NCBI RefSeq assembly: GCF_021130785.1
Contig: NC_060213.1
Span: 135,298,001-135,362,000, forward strand
DNA length: 64,000 nucleotides
Origin: Homalodisca vitripennis
Lineage: Eukaryota; Arthropoda; Insecta; Hemiptera; Cicadellidae
Direction of reading: 5' to 3'
Position 1 is the stretch's first letter. Each line of letters opens with the position of its first letter. Made by a program: the position numbers and the translations under genes. This document shows, piece by piece, positions 45,390-56,113 of the stretch. The notes beneath the pieces were generated by a model. It was not told where the DNA came from. It was given only the letters and a program-made list of their open reading frames with translations, and made no database searches.

Positions 45390-46854
45390 AACCCGACCCA
45401 ATCATATTGTACAAAGAGTGAGTCAATGATTGTGTGGTGTTGAATATAATTAAAAAAGTATGGTAGTTAGCTGCCGGTTGCGCATGTGAGGCTCCGTTTT
45501 TAACATGGGGCTAAAGTTTAAAACTGCGTCTTAAATAAAAACTTGTTTAAAACCCATAAATGTTTCACTTTATAAACTTAAATCTTAGTGTCTCAATGGT
45601 AATGAATAGTTAAAATTTGATTATATGTTAATACTAATGTTTACAATTTACATTCCATACATTATGTCTTATAACATTTATACTTTAGGAAGTTAAATAT
45701 TTATGGATTTGAAATGAGTTCCTATTTATGTAATTTAAATTTTTATCCTGTGATATAAACAGAGCCTCAGATGGACAGCCAGGAACTAACAAGCTTTTTT
45801 CTTAATTTCACTAGTATGGAATCAATTATGTATTCTTATAATGAACGGTATGGTACTTGAATTGTTCAGTGCATGATGTTAATGATAGTAGAATTGATCT
45901 ATTGTCAATGTATCGTCATAAGATTTGTTACATAATTAACTTTTAATTTTAACTCTAGCTGCTATGAGGGTCTGATCTTTAGGACAGAAAAATAACCCTA
46001 AATGCCATGCTCATCTGGTTCCCCATCCCTGTAAATGTCAAGTTTGGAAAAATAATTGATTTACAATTTATTTGCCTTGTTAGTCTACCATAAATCCTAA
46101 GTTAGCAAAATAAGTCTTTTTCACTAGACTGAAATGAAATTAGTGTAACGTAATGCCATTAAGTAATGGTAAAATCTGTTATCACCTGTTTTGTTTTACT
46201 CTTGGTCTCAAGTATTTTTGTACTGAAGTGAGCACAAGGCACTCTGAAACTAACAGATGTCTTTTTGCACAACGATTTCGTCAATTATTAACAAGTTACG
46301 ATGACGTTTTCCTCTTCGGGTACACACGATCTTTCACAACTGGGCTTTTATAAACCACGTCGAGCACCCGATGGGGTACACTATGCATTTCCTTATTGCG
46401 TTTTTATTGTTTTTTGTCTTGCTAGTTTGTTAACTTTTTATCCCGCGATTAAATACCTCAGACTATCGTGTAACCCGTTGGGCACACGATTACTTAATTT
46501 TTTTAGGTACCCTGTAGGTTACAAGAAGAAACATTGAAAAAAATATTTATAAATTTTTTTGTGCAAAATTACTAGCTATTAAAATGTTTAATGTAAAAAA
46601 AGATAACAGTTCTTTAACACTATTATTGAAAAATTTGACAGCGTATACAAAAATCTGAAAATTAGCTGTCGTTATGGATATGTTAAGGTTACTAGCATTT
46701 GGTTTACCAAACTAAGTGGACAATAATTTGAGTAATTTGGGCAAAATAAAACTATACAATGGAGTGTCACAGGATCCGACAGACCATAAAGGAAGAGGTA
46801 GTGCAAAAACTGACACAGGTTTTTACTAGGACCAAAAGGAACATATGTATCCAG
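45390..46854. other. Intergenic region between the GST genes, first part
   Basis: No supported gene. Near 46285 a TTAA followed by CAAGTTACGATGACG, and three GGGTACAC/GGGCACAC repeats (46317, 46374, 46478), hint at a piggyBac-like left end, but no right end was found. Confidence 0.4.
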
Positions 46855-47399
46855 GTAAAAAGTATTTTCTTACCATCCACATCCTGTCCTAAGGTGTGTG
46901 TGTTGCTGCGAAAATCTGCTGCTTCTACGCACGAACTCCTTAGCTGAAGAGACGAATCTAAATCGAAACAGAATATCTGCAAATATGTTAAGAGCGTTAG
47001 CTCAAAGAATAAGTTTGCATTGACACACAATCCAAAAGCGTTTTGGCCATCACAGAGTAACGGATCCCAAAAGGGTAACCGATCTCTTTGTGACAAAGCC
47101 TTGTCGCCTGGACAAAGTGTCCAATGACAAATGATGGGGAAATGATTTATGACAATTATTTCGAAAGCAGAGCCCGGTCACCCTTTTGGGATCCGTTACT
47201 CCATGACGGCCAAAACACTTTTGGGTTGTGTGTCAATGCAAACTTATTCTTTGAGCTAACGCTCTTGACATATTTGCGGATTTTCTGTTTCAACTTCAAA
47301 TCGTCTCTTCAGCTAAGGAGTTCGTGCATAGAAGCAGCAGATGTTGCTGCAACACAGGACCTTAGGACAGGATGTGGATGGTAAGAAAATACCTTTTAC
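46855..47399. repeat. Large inverted repeat with ~225-bp arms
   Basis: The left arm 46855-47083 and the right arm 47176-47399 are reverse complements with moderate divergence: both carry ATCCACATCCTGTCCTAAGG, CTTAGCTGAAGAGACGA and GATCCCAAAAGGG or their inverse. The spacer is about 92 bp. Because the arms are inverted, the same peptide-like frame (FWDPLL...GLCVNANLFFELTLLTYL) appears on both strands. I do not recognise it as a protein. Confidence 0.8.
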
Positions 47400-47430
47400 C
47401 TAAACTAATACTGATACTAATACTAAAACT

Positions 47431-47925
47431 GATCTCAATGTAGGTTTTTTCCTTGGACAAAAGGGAAGCTACGTACCCAGTTTCAAGTCTCTAGGATCTT
47501 TTGACCTCAATGTAGGTTTCTTCCTTGGACCAAAGGGAAGCTATGTATCCAGTTTCAAGTCTCTAGAATCTTTTGATCTCAATGTAGGTTTTTTCCTTGG
47601 ACCAAAGGGAACCTATGTACCCAGTTTCAAGTCTAGGATCTTTTGATCTCAATGAGGTTTTTCTTTGGACCAAAGGGAACCTATGTACCAGTTTCAAGTC
47701 TCTAGGATCTTTTGACCTCAATGTAGAGTTTTTCCTTGGACCAAAGGGAACCTATGTACCCAGTTTCCAGTCTCTAGGATCTTTTGATCTCAATGAGGTG
47801 TTTCCTTGGACCAAAGGGAAGCTACGTACCCAGTTTCTAGTCTCTAGGATCTTTAGATCTCAATGAGGTGTTTCCTTGGACCAAAGGGAAGCTACGTACC
47901 CTGTTTCAAGTCTCTAGGACATTTC
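47431..47925. repeat. Tandem array of ~70-72-bp units, about seven copies
   Basis: Each unit holds GATCTCAATGTAGGTTT, CCTTGGACCAAAGGGAA and CCCAGTTTCAAGTCTCTAGG. Spacing is 72, 72, 70, 71, 70 and 70 bp. Related single units occur just outside, at about 46825-46860 and 47970-48060, and again near 59690-59800, so the unit is part of a dispersed repeat that has amplified here. Confidence 0.88.
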
Positions 47926-48555
47926 TATCAGGAATTAATGCACAGCCTGCCTTATGATCCTAACCTCAAAATCAATAATATTCTTTCTTGGACCAAGATG
48001 AATTTATGTCCAATGTTTAAATTCTCTAGTATTTGTCTATCAAGAGTTTTCGCACAGATGGACAGACGATTAGATTTCAAGAAGGTCTTGTGTACGTCAA
48101 TAATTACCATACACTTAAACCTTAGTTGATCGGATATCTCAGCATGAGGCCCCATGAAATGAAATGTCAGCTGTATCTAATTTATATAACGGGTAAAAGG
48201 AGAATCACAAAATTCTTTTAACAGCTAACTTGTTAAATATTGAAAAATTCAGCATATTTTTCTTCATTATTCTAATATGAAACATCGCCTCTTGGCCAGC
48301 TGTGGGGATATAGTGTGGTGTGAATTTTATCGTATGTAGTGTAAGGAAACAATGGGTAATAGTAGTTTCCTTTTATCAAAAATAGCAAAATTTACATTTT
48401 CTAATTTCATTTTCTGTAAAAACGATTCAGAATGTCCCAATATTTAATGACAGTGTAAAGGTCAGGAAAGCCGAAGGGGAGTCTGGGGCTTTTAATAACT
48501 AAAATATGCAATTTTTGTTTTTATTTGAACAAATTCTCCATTTCTTCCTCTTTAA
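47926..48555. other. Spacer with degraded relatives of the 72-bp unit
   Basis: The first 150 bp contain a diverged unit (TTGGACCAAGATGAATTTATG) and a GACAGACGATTAG phrase. The remainder is AT-rich without features, up to the TTAA of the piggyBac element. Confidence 0.5.
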
Positions 48556-48572
48556 CCCTTTGACTGATACGC

Positions 48573-48673
48573 AACGATATATCGTTTGTGAGTGAATTTA
48601 CCGAAAAGTGATACACAACGATATATCGTAGTTAATGTTTCGGGCGAAAATTGATATGCAACGATATATCGTT
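48573..48673. promoter_or_regulatory. Three palindromic subterminal repeats of the piggyBac element
   Basis: AACGATATATCGTT, a perfect 14-bp palindrome, occurs at 48573-48586 and 48660-48673, with a one-base variant at 48617-48630. Each is preceded by a TGATAYRC-like sequence. They sit about 17, 61 and 104 bp from the left tip and are candidate transposase-binding sites. No copy was seen near the right tip. Confidence 0.65.
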
Positions 48674-48781
48674 GTTGCATCATAAATTTATTATAGTAAG
48701 TTTATAACTTATTATTAATAACTATACTATACTATAACTAACTTAATAACTTATTATTATAATATTTATAATAATAAGTTA

Positions 48782-49072
48782 AATACAACACAAGGCCAAC
48801 TGAAGAGGGCTGAGTTCATGAAAGAAGTGATAGGAGATCTTTCTTCGGAATGGCTTGCAAGTAAGCAAATTCCGCAAAATCTCCGGGCTGGTGGTGATGG
48901 TCCATCAGTTGGTTTAGGACTCAGGAAATTACCTGAGAAGAAAGAAAAACTGTGCCGAACCTGTTCAGGTGACAATCATCCTGAAGGAAAGAAGCGGAGG
49001 TCTCGGACAGTGTGTGTAAGGTGTGGTCTTGGTGTACATGCTGAATGCCTCGGCAAGCATGTTTGCCACTGA
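48782..49072 (+). pseudogene. piggyBac transposase C-terminal fragment
   Basis: The frame reads TQGQLKRAEFMKEVIGDL, then a variable linker and LPEKKEKLCRTCSGDNHP, and ends RTVCVRCGLGVHAECLGKHV with a stop. The C-x-x-C...C-x-x-C...C...H pattern corresponds to the cross-brace zinc domain at the end of piggyBac transposases, and the preceding part to the end of the catalytic region's last helix. The N-terminal region and the DDD core are deleted. Position and orientation near the right end agree with the parent element. Confidence 0.75.
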
Positions 49073-49672
49073 AATTATAAAAACTAAAAAACTGTAAATA
49101 TTGTAAATAATAACTTTTTTATTAGTGTTGTGTTTTGACAATAAAGTGTATTTTTAAGACAGGATTCACAAACAAATTTAATTAATATAGAACATTCAAT
49201 GTGTTTGACTCCAGATTTCCAAACAGATTGCCTCAAATTCACTTAAGTAAATTTTTATTATTTTACCAATAAGTCATGCATTTTTTAACTTATATGCTTC
49301 AAATTTTCTGAAATTGGTGACAATAATACGTACTTTTAGAATAAATTATTGTCAATAAGAAATTTCAAAAAATTATTTTAGTTTACTACTGACAAAGTAA
49401 AAAAAAAAAATTTATAAATAAAAACAAACAAAAATTAAAAAAAATATTTTTAAGTAATTTTTTTTCTTTTTTATATTTTTTCCTAATAGGACATTTAAAT
49501 GTCTAAAGAACAAAACTACTTTCAAGTTTCTATTATATTACATAATAAAGCTACAAATTATCTAGTAAAACACTACAAAAAGCTAATTTTAGCCTATCAA
49601 TTAAGGGGATAACCCTGTTAAAAATCATATCAATTTTGGAAAAAAAAAATTGTTGATCAGTCAAAGGGTTAA

Positions 49673-50744
49673 GAAAATATACATCACGTGTATGTTGTGT
49701 GATTGTTTTATATCGTAAAAATAGTTTAAAGTTATATTGCAACTATTTCAAGAGGTTTTGCTAATGCCAGTGTCCAAATCAATGCTGTGACCCAGAACAT
49801 ATTTGTTATTGAAGAATCCACATGTTGAGATGTATTTTATTTATCTACAAGGATTTCTCAAACAAGGAACTACTAAAGACCGTAGTAAGACCTAGAATCT
49901 GAGTTTCATTGCTACAAAATGGGAAAAGTTGCCTAAAACGGGTGTAGATCTTGGAACTTCAAATTTAGGAGTTAGGTCTGTTTTTACGAAGGATTAGTGA
50001 GCAAAATTAAGGTGTTTGATAGGTTGAGGATCACTCCAAGAGCTTCTAGTTCAACAAGCTTATGTCACTCCAGTAAGAAAATTCAGGTAAGAAGTAAACA
50101 AGAGGAACAAAAAGAGAGTACCTAGAAGGAAGTTGAAAAAAGAGGAGAATAAGAAAGAATGCAGTTTTATTAACAAAGCTTATGTGATTTGACTAAATTA
50201 CAGAACAGTAAAAGGTACAGGGAATGGGACTCGTTATCACAACACTGATAACTGTTATAATAAACAGCACAGTCTTATCACAGCAAATAACCACAAATTA
50301 TGCTATAAACAGAACCGTTTTAGATAATGTCTCTAGAACCTATATTCATTCCCAGATTTGTAACCGGAACATGGAATATTCGAACGCTAGAGATAATGTC
50401 AGTACTTAGGACTTTGTTGTATATTTTATGATTTACTACCTCAAATTGTTTCTTGTAATTTATCAATGTATTGCAAATTTGTGTATGCAAATCTGGCCCA
50501 CATTGTTGACTACTACAGAGCAAAATTGCATCATAACATTTGAAATGTAATTTTTCTCACCTTAAGAAACTATTTAATCTAAAACATAGTTCAGTGACAT
50601 ATTTTGAAGTTCTTATTTTGACAATGGAATGATTGTGAAGGAAATAGGATTTTTCCGGACATTTTCCATCGTTCAGTGATATAACAAACCAGTTACACAA
50701 TGTTTCGAGATCTGCAATCTGATCTCTTCTTCAGGTAAATAACT
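49673..50744. other. Intergenic region with unrecognised and repeat-derived sequence
   Basis: No supported gene. About 50635-50744 belongs to a dispersed repeat that is also found inverted near 30810-30870, and it appears to continue after the inserted MITE from 51077. Confidence 0.45.
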
Positions 50745-50752
50745 AGCCTAAC

Positions 50753-51068
50753 CAGGGCCGTGCGCAGAATTTTATTTAGGGGGGGGGGTTCTATACTTAT
50801 TTTATGAAATAAAAAAGAAGAAACTTAAATAAGTAATAGATTAAAAATTAATACGTATAGAAAATGAGTTTATTATAAAATTGTAAAACTACATACTTTT
50901 AATACATTTGTAACTCATTCTTTAAACAAAGTAAAAATCTTTTTCAAATAAAAACATATGTGATCTACTCTTTCAATAAGTTGATGCGTCGAGGTAATAT
51001 GATATATCCCAATCTTCAAGGGGGGGGGGGTTTGAACCCCCAAAACCCCCCCCATGCGCACGGGCCTG
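50753..51068. mobile_element. hAT MITE with exact 8-bp target duplication
   Basis: The 316-bp element begins CAGGGCCGTGCGCA and ends with the inverted CAGGCCCGTGCGCA. It is flanked on both sides by AGCCTAAC (50745-50752 and 51069-51076). The 8-bp duplication and CAGGG ends identify the hAT superfamily. G-runs near both ends are conspicuous. It split an older repeat. Confidence 0.9.
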
Positions 51069-51122
51069 AGCCTAACAAATAATTACAAACTAGGTTAAAA
51101 TAAACAGATCATACCAGAGTGT

Positions 51123-51515
51123 CGTGACACGCCTAATTCAGGAATGCTGTGTATCAACTTCACTAACTCTAAAACTTCACTAAGTCTTGTTGCGGATTCG
51201 CTTCACTTTTCAAAAGTTAAGTTGGAGTTAAGAAGGAAGAGCTTCTCTTACTTCGGTCCTAAATTGTTTAACAGCCTCCCCGACCACCTTAAACAACTCC
51301 ATCATAATGTTTCAAAATTAGAATTAAAGATTTATGCATAATTAGATTTTAGTTAGTACAGAATTAAATTCAATGTAAGATTAGTTGGAACCATTATTTG
51401 TTGACTTAAGCCTTACAAGTTGTGTATTTTTAAGTCTTATTTGACATTAAATTTATTTGTATTTATTGACCTAAGCTATTCAGAAAAGTAGTCTGTAAAC
51501 TAATAAAAACTTGGA
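51123..51515 (+). pseudogene. LINE C-terminal fragment with 3' tail
   Basis: The frame contains LRRKSFSYFGPKLFNSLPDH, then LKQLHHNVSKLELKI and a stop. K-x-S-F-S-Y-F-G-x-K-L-F-N-S-L-P is a hallmark ending of CR1/L2/Jockey-group reverse transcriptases. AATAAAAAC near 51502 may mark the 3' end. Only the final 65 codons remain. Confidence 0.75.
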
Positions 51516-52430
51516 AAAAAGGAATTTTTATTTATGATATATAAATATATAATGTAGAAAGAAGCCAATTTATCAGTATTGATGTACTGTACTATATATT
51601 TTGAATTATGCTTCATCAGGTACAATTTAAAAAAATGAAAAACATAACATACTAACAAAAAATACAAACAGATAAATAAATGAATAAACATAATATTTTT
51701 GAAATTTAAAAACATGTTCAAACTATGGTTGTAAAGATGTGATGAGTGTTTAGATGATTCAAATTAATTATCGTAGATTCAATCCACAATGAAATTTTGA
51801 TTTTGTGACAATTTGACATGTTTGTTCTAAATTTTTTAACTTTGACGTATTTGAATAGTTATGAATTGTTTTTATTGGTTTTACTTTATATAAATTTTCA
51901 AAAGCTTCTTTGTGTATTTTACCATGAATGGACTTAATGGTTTTGTTTTAATATAAATATCATAATGTTGTTATAAACCAATAAAATGTTTGTTATTGTT
52001 ATGTTCAGGTATTTTCAAAACGAATTTTGAACAGGGTGATCTTTTTTTATTTGCATATAATTAATATTTCAATGGACCCTGGGAATTTGAAGTACATAGA
52101 AATGCTACTTAGTGGTGTAGGAGCTCTAAAGTTTTAATAGTGATTGATTTTATTACTACAAGCCATGAAAAAAATTTTTAGTAAAATATTACCCCCCCCC
52201 TCTCCCCCAAATAAGCAGGTTAGCACTACGCCCCTGGATTATGAAGGCTGCAATGTAGAGTGAGATAGAGGATGTCATTAACCTCAACAATTGAGGAGGG
52301 ACCGAGCCTCTTATGTAAGAATATTGATGTTGGCCTGGGGAGGGGGATTGTTGGAGACCGACCTTGGCTTTGAGTTGCACTTGAGTGTTGTCAGCTGGTT
52401 GTTCTATTTGTAGTCTCCAACCTGTAATCT
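51516..52430. other. Upstream flank of GST gene B
   Basis: AT-rich up to about 52180, then GC-richer with C- and G-runs toward the promoter. A CACTACGCCCCTG phrase near 52226-52239 resembles a hAT right terminus, but a partner end and duplication were not established. Confidence 0.45.
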
Positions 52431-52434
52431 CTGC

Positions 52435-52439
52435 TCAGT
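52435..52439 (+). promoter_or_regulatory. Candidate initiator (TCAGT) of GST gene B
   Basis: TCAGT is the arthropod initiator consensus and lies 92-96 bp before the start codon, in a locally GC-rich stretch. No TATA box is evident at the expected distance. Without transcript data the true start is unknown. Confidence 0.3.
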
Positions 52440-52530
52440 AGAGGGGGAGGGGAGGGGCACTAGACTCTTCTACTGCTTGTGTCGGAACAGTCTCTCAAAC
52501 TCAACTGCTGCTGCTACATTCCTGTTAAAG

Positions 52531-52672
52531 ATGGCATCAGACTCCAAAATCAAACTCTCGTATTTCCCCATCATCGGCCTTGCCGAGCCTATCAGGTTTC
52601 TGTTAGCTTACTTGGGCAAGGAGTTTGAAGATCACAGAATTGGTGGTAAAGAGTGGCTTGCTACAAAATCAA
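52531..52672 (+). CDS. GstS1: Sigma-class glutathione S-transferase gene B, exon 1
   Basis: The start ATG at 52531 follows a short in-frame open stretch and opens MASDSKIKLSYFPIIGLAEP. Tyr11 in KLSYF is at the place of the catalytic Tyr that activates glutathione in sigma GSTs, and GLAEPIRFLLAYLG is the first helix of the thioredoxin-like domain. The exon ends TKS + one base at the donor A|GTAAGT, phase 1, which fits the acceptor phase of the exon at 61805. The intron is 9.1 kb and full of transposons. The encoded enzyme is predicted to be cytosolic. Confidence 0.93.
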
Positions 52673-53595
52673 GTAAGTATTTATAAAAAATATCACAGAA
52701 TTGAGTTCTTGTAATTTTCAAAGTGAGCCTTTGCTCTATATCACAAATGTTTATGTTCTTCCAAATAAAACAGTATTCACAATAATTTAAATTAGAGCTT
52801 CATATTGTTAGTCACTAGCTCTCAGATCATGATGAAACTTGATAATTTGAAATGAAAAGAGTTATTAATTAAGCAATAAAAGTGATACTATGCTGAATTG
52901 AAGGGGTGGTTGGAGAAAAACTCTGTCTTTGTTTAGTGTCTTTACATGATGTCAATTAAAATTACGTGTGTATAGTTTATATGTTTTCTTGTACATATTT
53001 ATTTTTATTAAAATGTTCAGCTGTATGTGTGTATGTAAACCCAATCAAGCAAATTTAAAAAGCAGTTACAGTTTTGTAACTATTTTGGTTTTTAATCACT
53101 TTTAAATATTGATTCTTTTTTATTTTTAATCACAATTTGTTTTATAAAATACTTTTAACAATTATTGTGATTAAATCTTGAACAAGAATATTAATTTGGT
53201 TAGCAAGATTGTACAATTATATTCCTCTGATAAATTTCAACAAAACTTTTTATGAATTGAATTATATTTTGTAATATGCGACTGAAGGAAAATTGTACTA
53301 GAGCCCTAACATAGATGAATTCGTTCTGATAAAATTCACTTTGTAATAATTTGTAAACAACTTCAAGAAACATTATTTTTTCCTAACCTGTATAAAACAT
53401 TTAAATTCATTACAAATATTATTATTTTACTTATAAAACAACATGTGTTGATTAAAATAAATTTATTGCAACATATTTTTATTTGAATATTTCTGTACAT
53501 GTGTAGAACAAAATCTAGCATGTGTATAAGTGTGTTTGACTATCTGCCACATTTAGTCTGTCTGCAAGTATGCTCTTCCCATGAATACAACCAAC

Positions 53596-53832
53596 CAGTG
53601 GTGTAATTAGGACTTAGCTTTGGGGGATAAATCTCATCAAAGAGCACACCTCTCTGGGGTATGGAATAAATCTGAATAAATCAAAATTTAAATCAATTAG
53701 ATAGGTCTAATTCAAAGTAAAACATTTAACTGCTGTATTTCAAACCAGTTATATTCCTGTTATATATTTTTTTAATTGTAAAAAAAATTTAAATTTTTGG
53801 GGTGTTCTATCCCTCTGTTAGTTACACCACTG
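53596..53832. mobile_element. Small hAT-type MITE
   Basis: The 237-bp element begins CAGTGGTGTAATTA and ends in the inverted TTAGTTACACCACTG. The adjoining 8-mers are CAACCAAC and CAACCAGG, six of eight matching, as expected for a decayed hAT duplication. No coding capacity. Confidence 0.75.
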
Positions 53833-54000
53833 CAACCAGGCAACCAACCAAGCGCATTCAGGTGATGCACTTAGTTTTCGTTTGGGTTATATTTTCTTAA
53901 ATTTCATAATTATAAGAATATGCAACAATTTTGACCAACTCAAAATCAAGTCCATGTAAAGACTGCTGAAGAACACATTATAAATGTACCATTTCATATA

Positions 54001-54128
54001 TACAATAGTAACCTTTTTAACACTTTTGATTTTTTTATTTCGTACGATGTACATTTCAAATTCTTAGAAATTGACGAAATTACGAAATAAAAAATATATC
54101 AAAAGTGTTAAAAAAGTTTATTATTGTA
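54001..54128. repeat. AT-rich hairpin with ~44-bp arms
   Basis: TACAATAGTAACCTTTTTAA at the left tip is matched by an inverted copy ending at 54128, continuing inward through AACACTTTTGAT to TTTCGTA at about 54043 and TACGAAA at 54081. The loop is about 37 bp. A 14-bp direct repeat, ATGTACCATTTCAT, flanks the whole at 53984-53997 and 54169-54182. Confidence 0.75.
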
Positions 54129-54548
54129 TATATTTTTATCAAACACTTTTCGAGGCTACATCTCTAATATGTACCATTTCATTTGTGTTTTATTTAATTA
54201 TTGTTGTTGCAGTAACGCATATTTAATTAAAATACATGTCAAAAATCTTTATGCTCAGTTATATTGCTATGAAGCTGCTTACAAAATTGTCCAAAATTAC
54301 TAGGTACTCTAAATATCTATAATTCCTAATATAAATAACAAATTATATTTCCTGTCTTCAGGGAAGTCATATTAAAAGGCTGTTACTATTCAATTTTAAA
54401 ACATTACTCTAAGATTTATTCTTTGTATCACCTTAAGAGGCTAACACAGTGTTCAACTAAACACTAATTGTATACAGGCTAAACAATGCATGCAAATACA
54501 TAATGCAACATTTAAATTATATGATTGGTGGCAACACTGATATGAAAC

Positions 54549-54790
54549 CAAGCCCGTGCCCAGAGCTGTTTTCTATGACAAATTTACCGGGACCGACCGT
54601 GTTTATGGATGTGATAGGTCATTCTAAAACTGTAACTTACTACTGACTCTTACTATCATTAACAAAATAATAAGATGTTATCTATGGGATACCTGGGGGG
54701 GGGAGGATGAAGTGGTGTGATAAGGGTGCAGTGGTGGGATATGACGGGGATCGGCTGAAAATCTGAAATCTATAGCTGAGTACGGCCCTG
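54549..54790. mobile_element. hAT MITE with exact 8-bp target duplication
   Basis: TATGAAAC precedes the element (54541-54548) and follows it (54791-54798). The ends read CAAGCCCGTGCCCAGAGCT and the inverse of CAGGGCCGTACTCAGCT, so the inverted repeats are imperfect. The 242-bp interior is G-rich near 54695-54710 and has no coding capacity. Confidence 0.88.
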
Positions 54791-56113
54791 TATGAAACCT
54801 AATTTAATAAACGAAAATCTGAATGTATCATGTGGCAAGATTTGTATAGAAAGATTCAACATGTAGACTTAAAATTTTGCATGAAACTCAATGTTTACAA
54901 TAATGAGTTCTATGATGCATCATTTTCATGACAACTTTTTTTATGTACAATTGTTAGTCCGTCTGTGCGCAGGACATCTTGACAATGAAATGATGTATAG
55001 ATTGGAAATTTTGTATGAAACCTGTTATAAAACTTATACCTTGTACTAATAGTATAAAAATAGGGATTTCCAAGTTTTAAAATCGTACGATTAAAGTTGT
55101 TTTGTAAAAAATGTATCTGTATAACTTAAGCGAGTTTTTAGTGATGAAATTTAACTATTTGCTCAAACTGTACAATAATGCATAACAAATTCAGTATACC
55201 ACATGTTTTGGCTACAACGTGCTATGTATTTTAGAAATTTAAGTTTGGAAGCAGGAATCTTCCTGTGTTAATTTGCAGTCGAGAATTACTTTCTTAACTG
55301 CATGATTTAAAAAACACAATATATGGTATGTTTGCCTGATAACTTCATTATATCTATGATTGTGCATTGTACAATTACAGTACATGAGTAAGGCTCTTTA
55401 CTTCTGAGAACTGTTACTGCATTCACAAGCAGCGTTGATAATATTGTTAGTGCTCATGAGATAGTTGATTGTGAGTGAATTCTACTGTATGTTATATTGC
55501 TGATATTTTATAAACATTGCTGAATCAAGTAAGTCATACCAGCAATCTCAATATTGTTTTCATACTTAACTATTATTTTGAGGATGCTGTTATACAAAAG
55601 AATACATTTTTAAGAAGGAAATATAATAAGAAACTGGAAACAAATGATTTTTTTAACCTCAATAATGAATAAAATGTGTTCAAAAATTTATGTGGGTGAT
55701 TTAAAATCATATTTTCCCCAACAAAATAGATCCTAAAATTCTCCATTACTATTAATGTGCTGATTTCAAGATTTTTTTTATTTTGTCCCCTCACATTTTC
55801 TGGTGGATTTCTATACATTTGCACCCTTGTTTAAAAGCATCTGGGGGAAACTCCATAAAAGGTTTTATTGGTTACTTTTTAGAATGCTCTGCAGTGCATT
55901 TGTAAAAGCTTTTTCCAACTCAGGCAGTGCAATACGTAAGTAGATCAATAGATACATTCCTAAAATTCGTGTTTTGTACAAATGAATTAATCAAATAGTG
56001 TTAAAGTTATTCTTACCTATGATATTACATTTTATTGCTATTAATTACATCTGCTATGGAATATTTATATCAATCAAAATAAGTCAAGTACTCTTCCATA
56101 GTCTTTTATATTT

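Larger units (their letters stand above)
48556..49668 (+). mobile_element. Internally deleted piggyBac element with perfect 13-bp TIRs
   Basis: TTAA at 48552-48555 precedes CCCTTTGACTGAT, and the right end ATCAGTCAAAGGG is followed by TTAA at 49669-49672. The 13-bp inverted repeats are perfect. The left subterminal region carries three palindromic boxes, and the interior keeps only the C-terminal end of a transposase. The perfect ends suggest recent movement using an enzyme supplied by another copy. Confidence 0.88.

Noticed and set aside
46767..47384. Matching peptides on opposite strands (FWDPLL...NANLFFELTLL)
   Set aside because: The match is explained by the inverted repeat; no protein family recognised.
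47597..48129. Repeat-containing frames with LGPKGTYVPSF
   Set aside because: They are translations of the 72-bp tandem array, with unit lengths that do not keep one frame.
48766..48975. Minus-strand frame over the piggyBac fragment
   Set aside because: Shadow of the plus-strand piggyBac C-terminus, which has the conserved Cys pattern.
52109..52239. Possible hAT MITE with ends AGTGGTGTAGG and CACTACGCCCCTG
   Set aside because: The ends match poorly and the flanking 8-mers do not agree.
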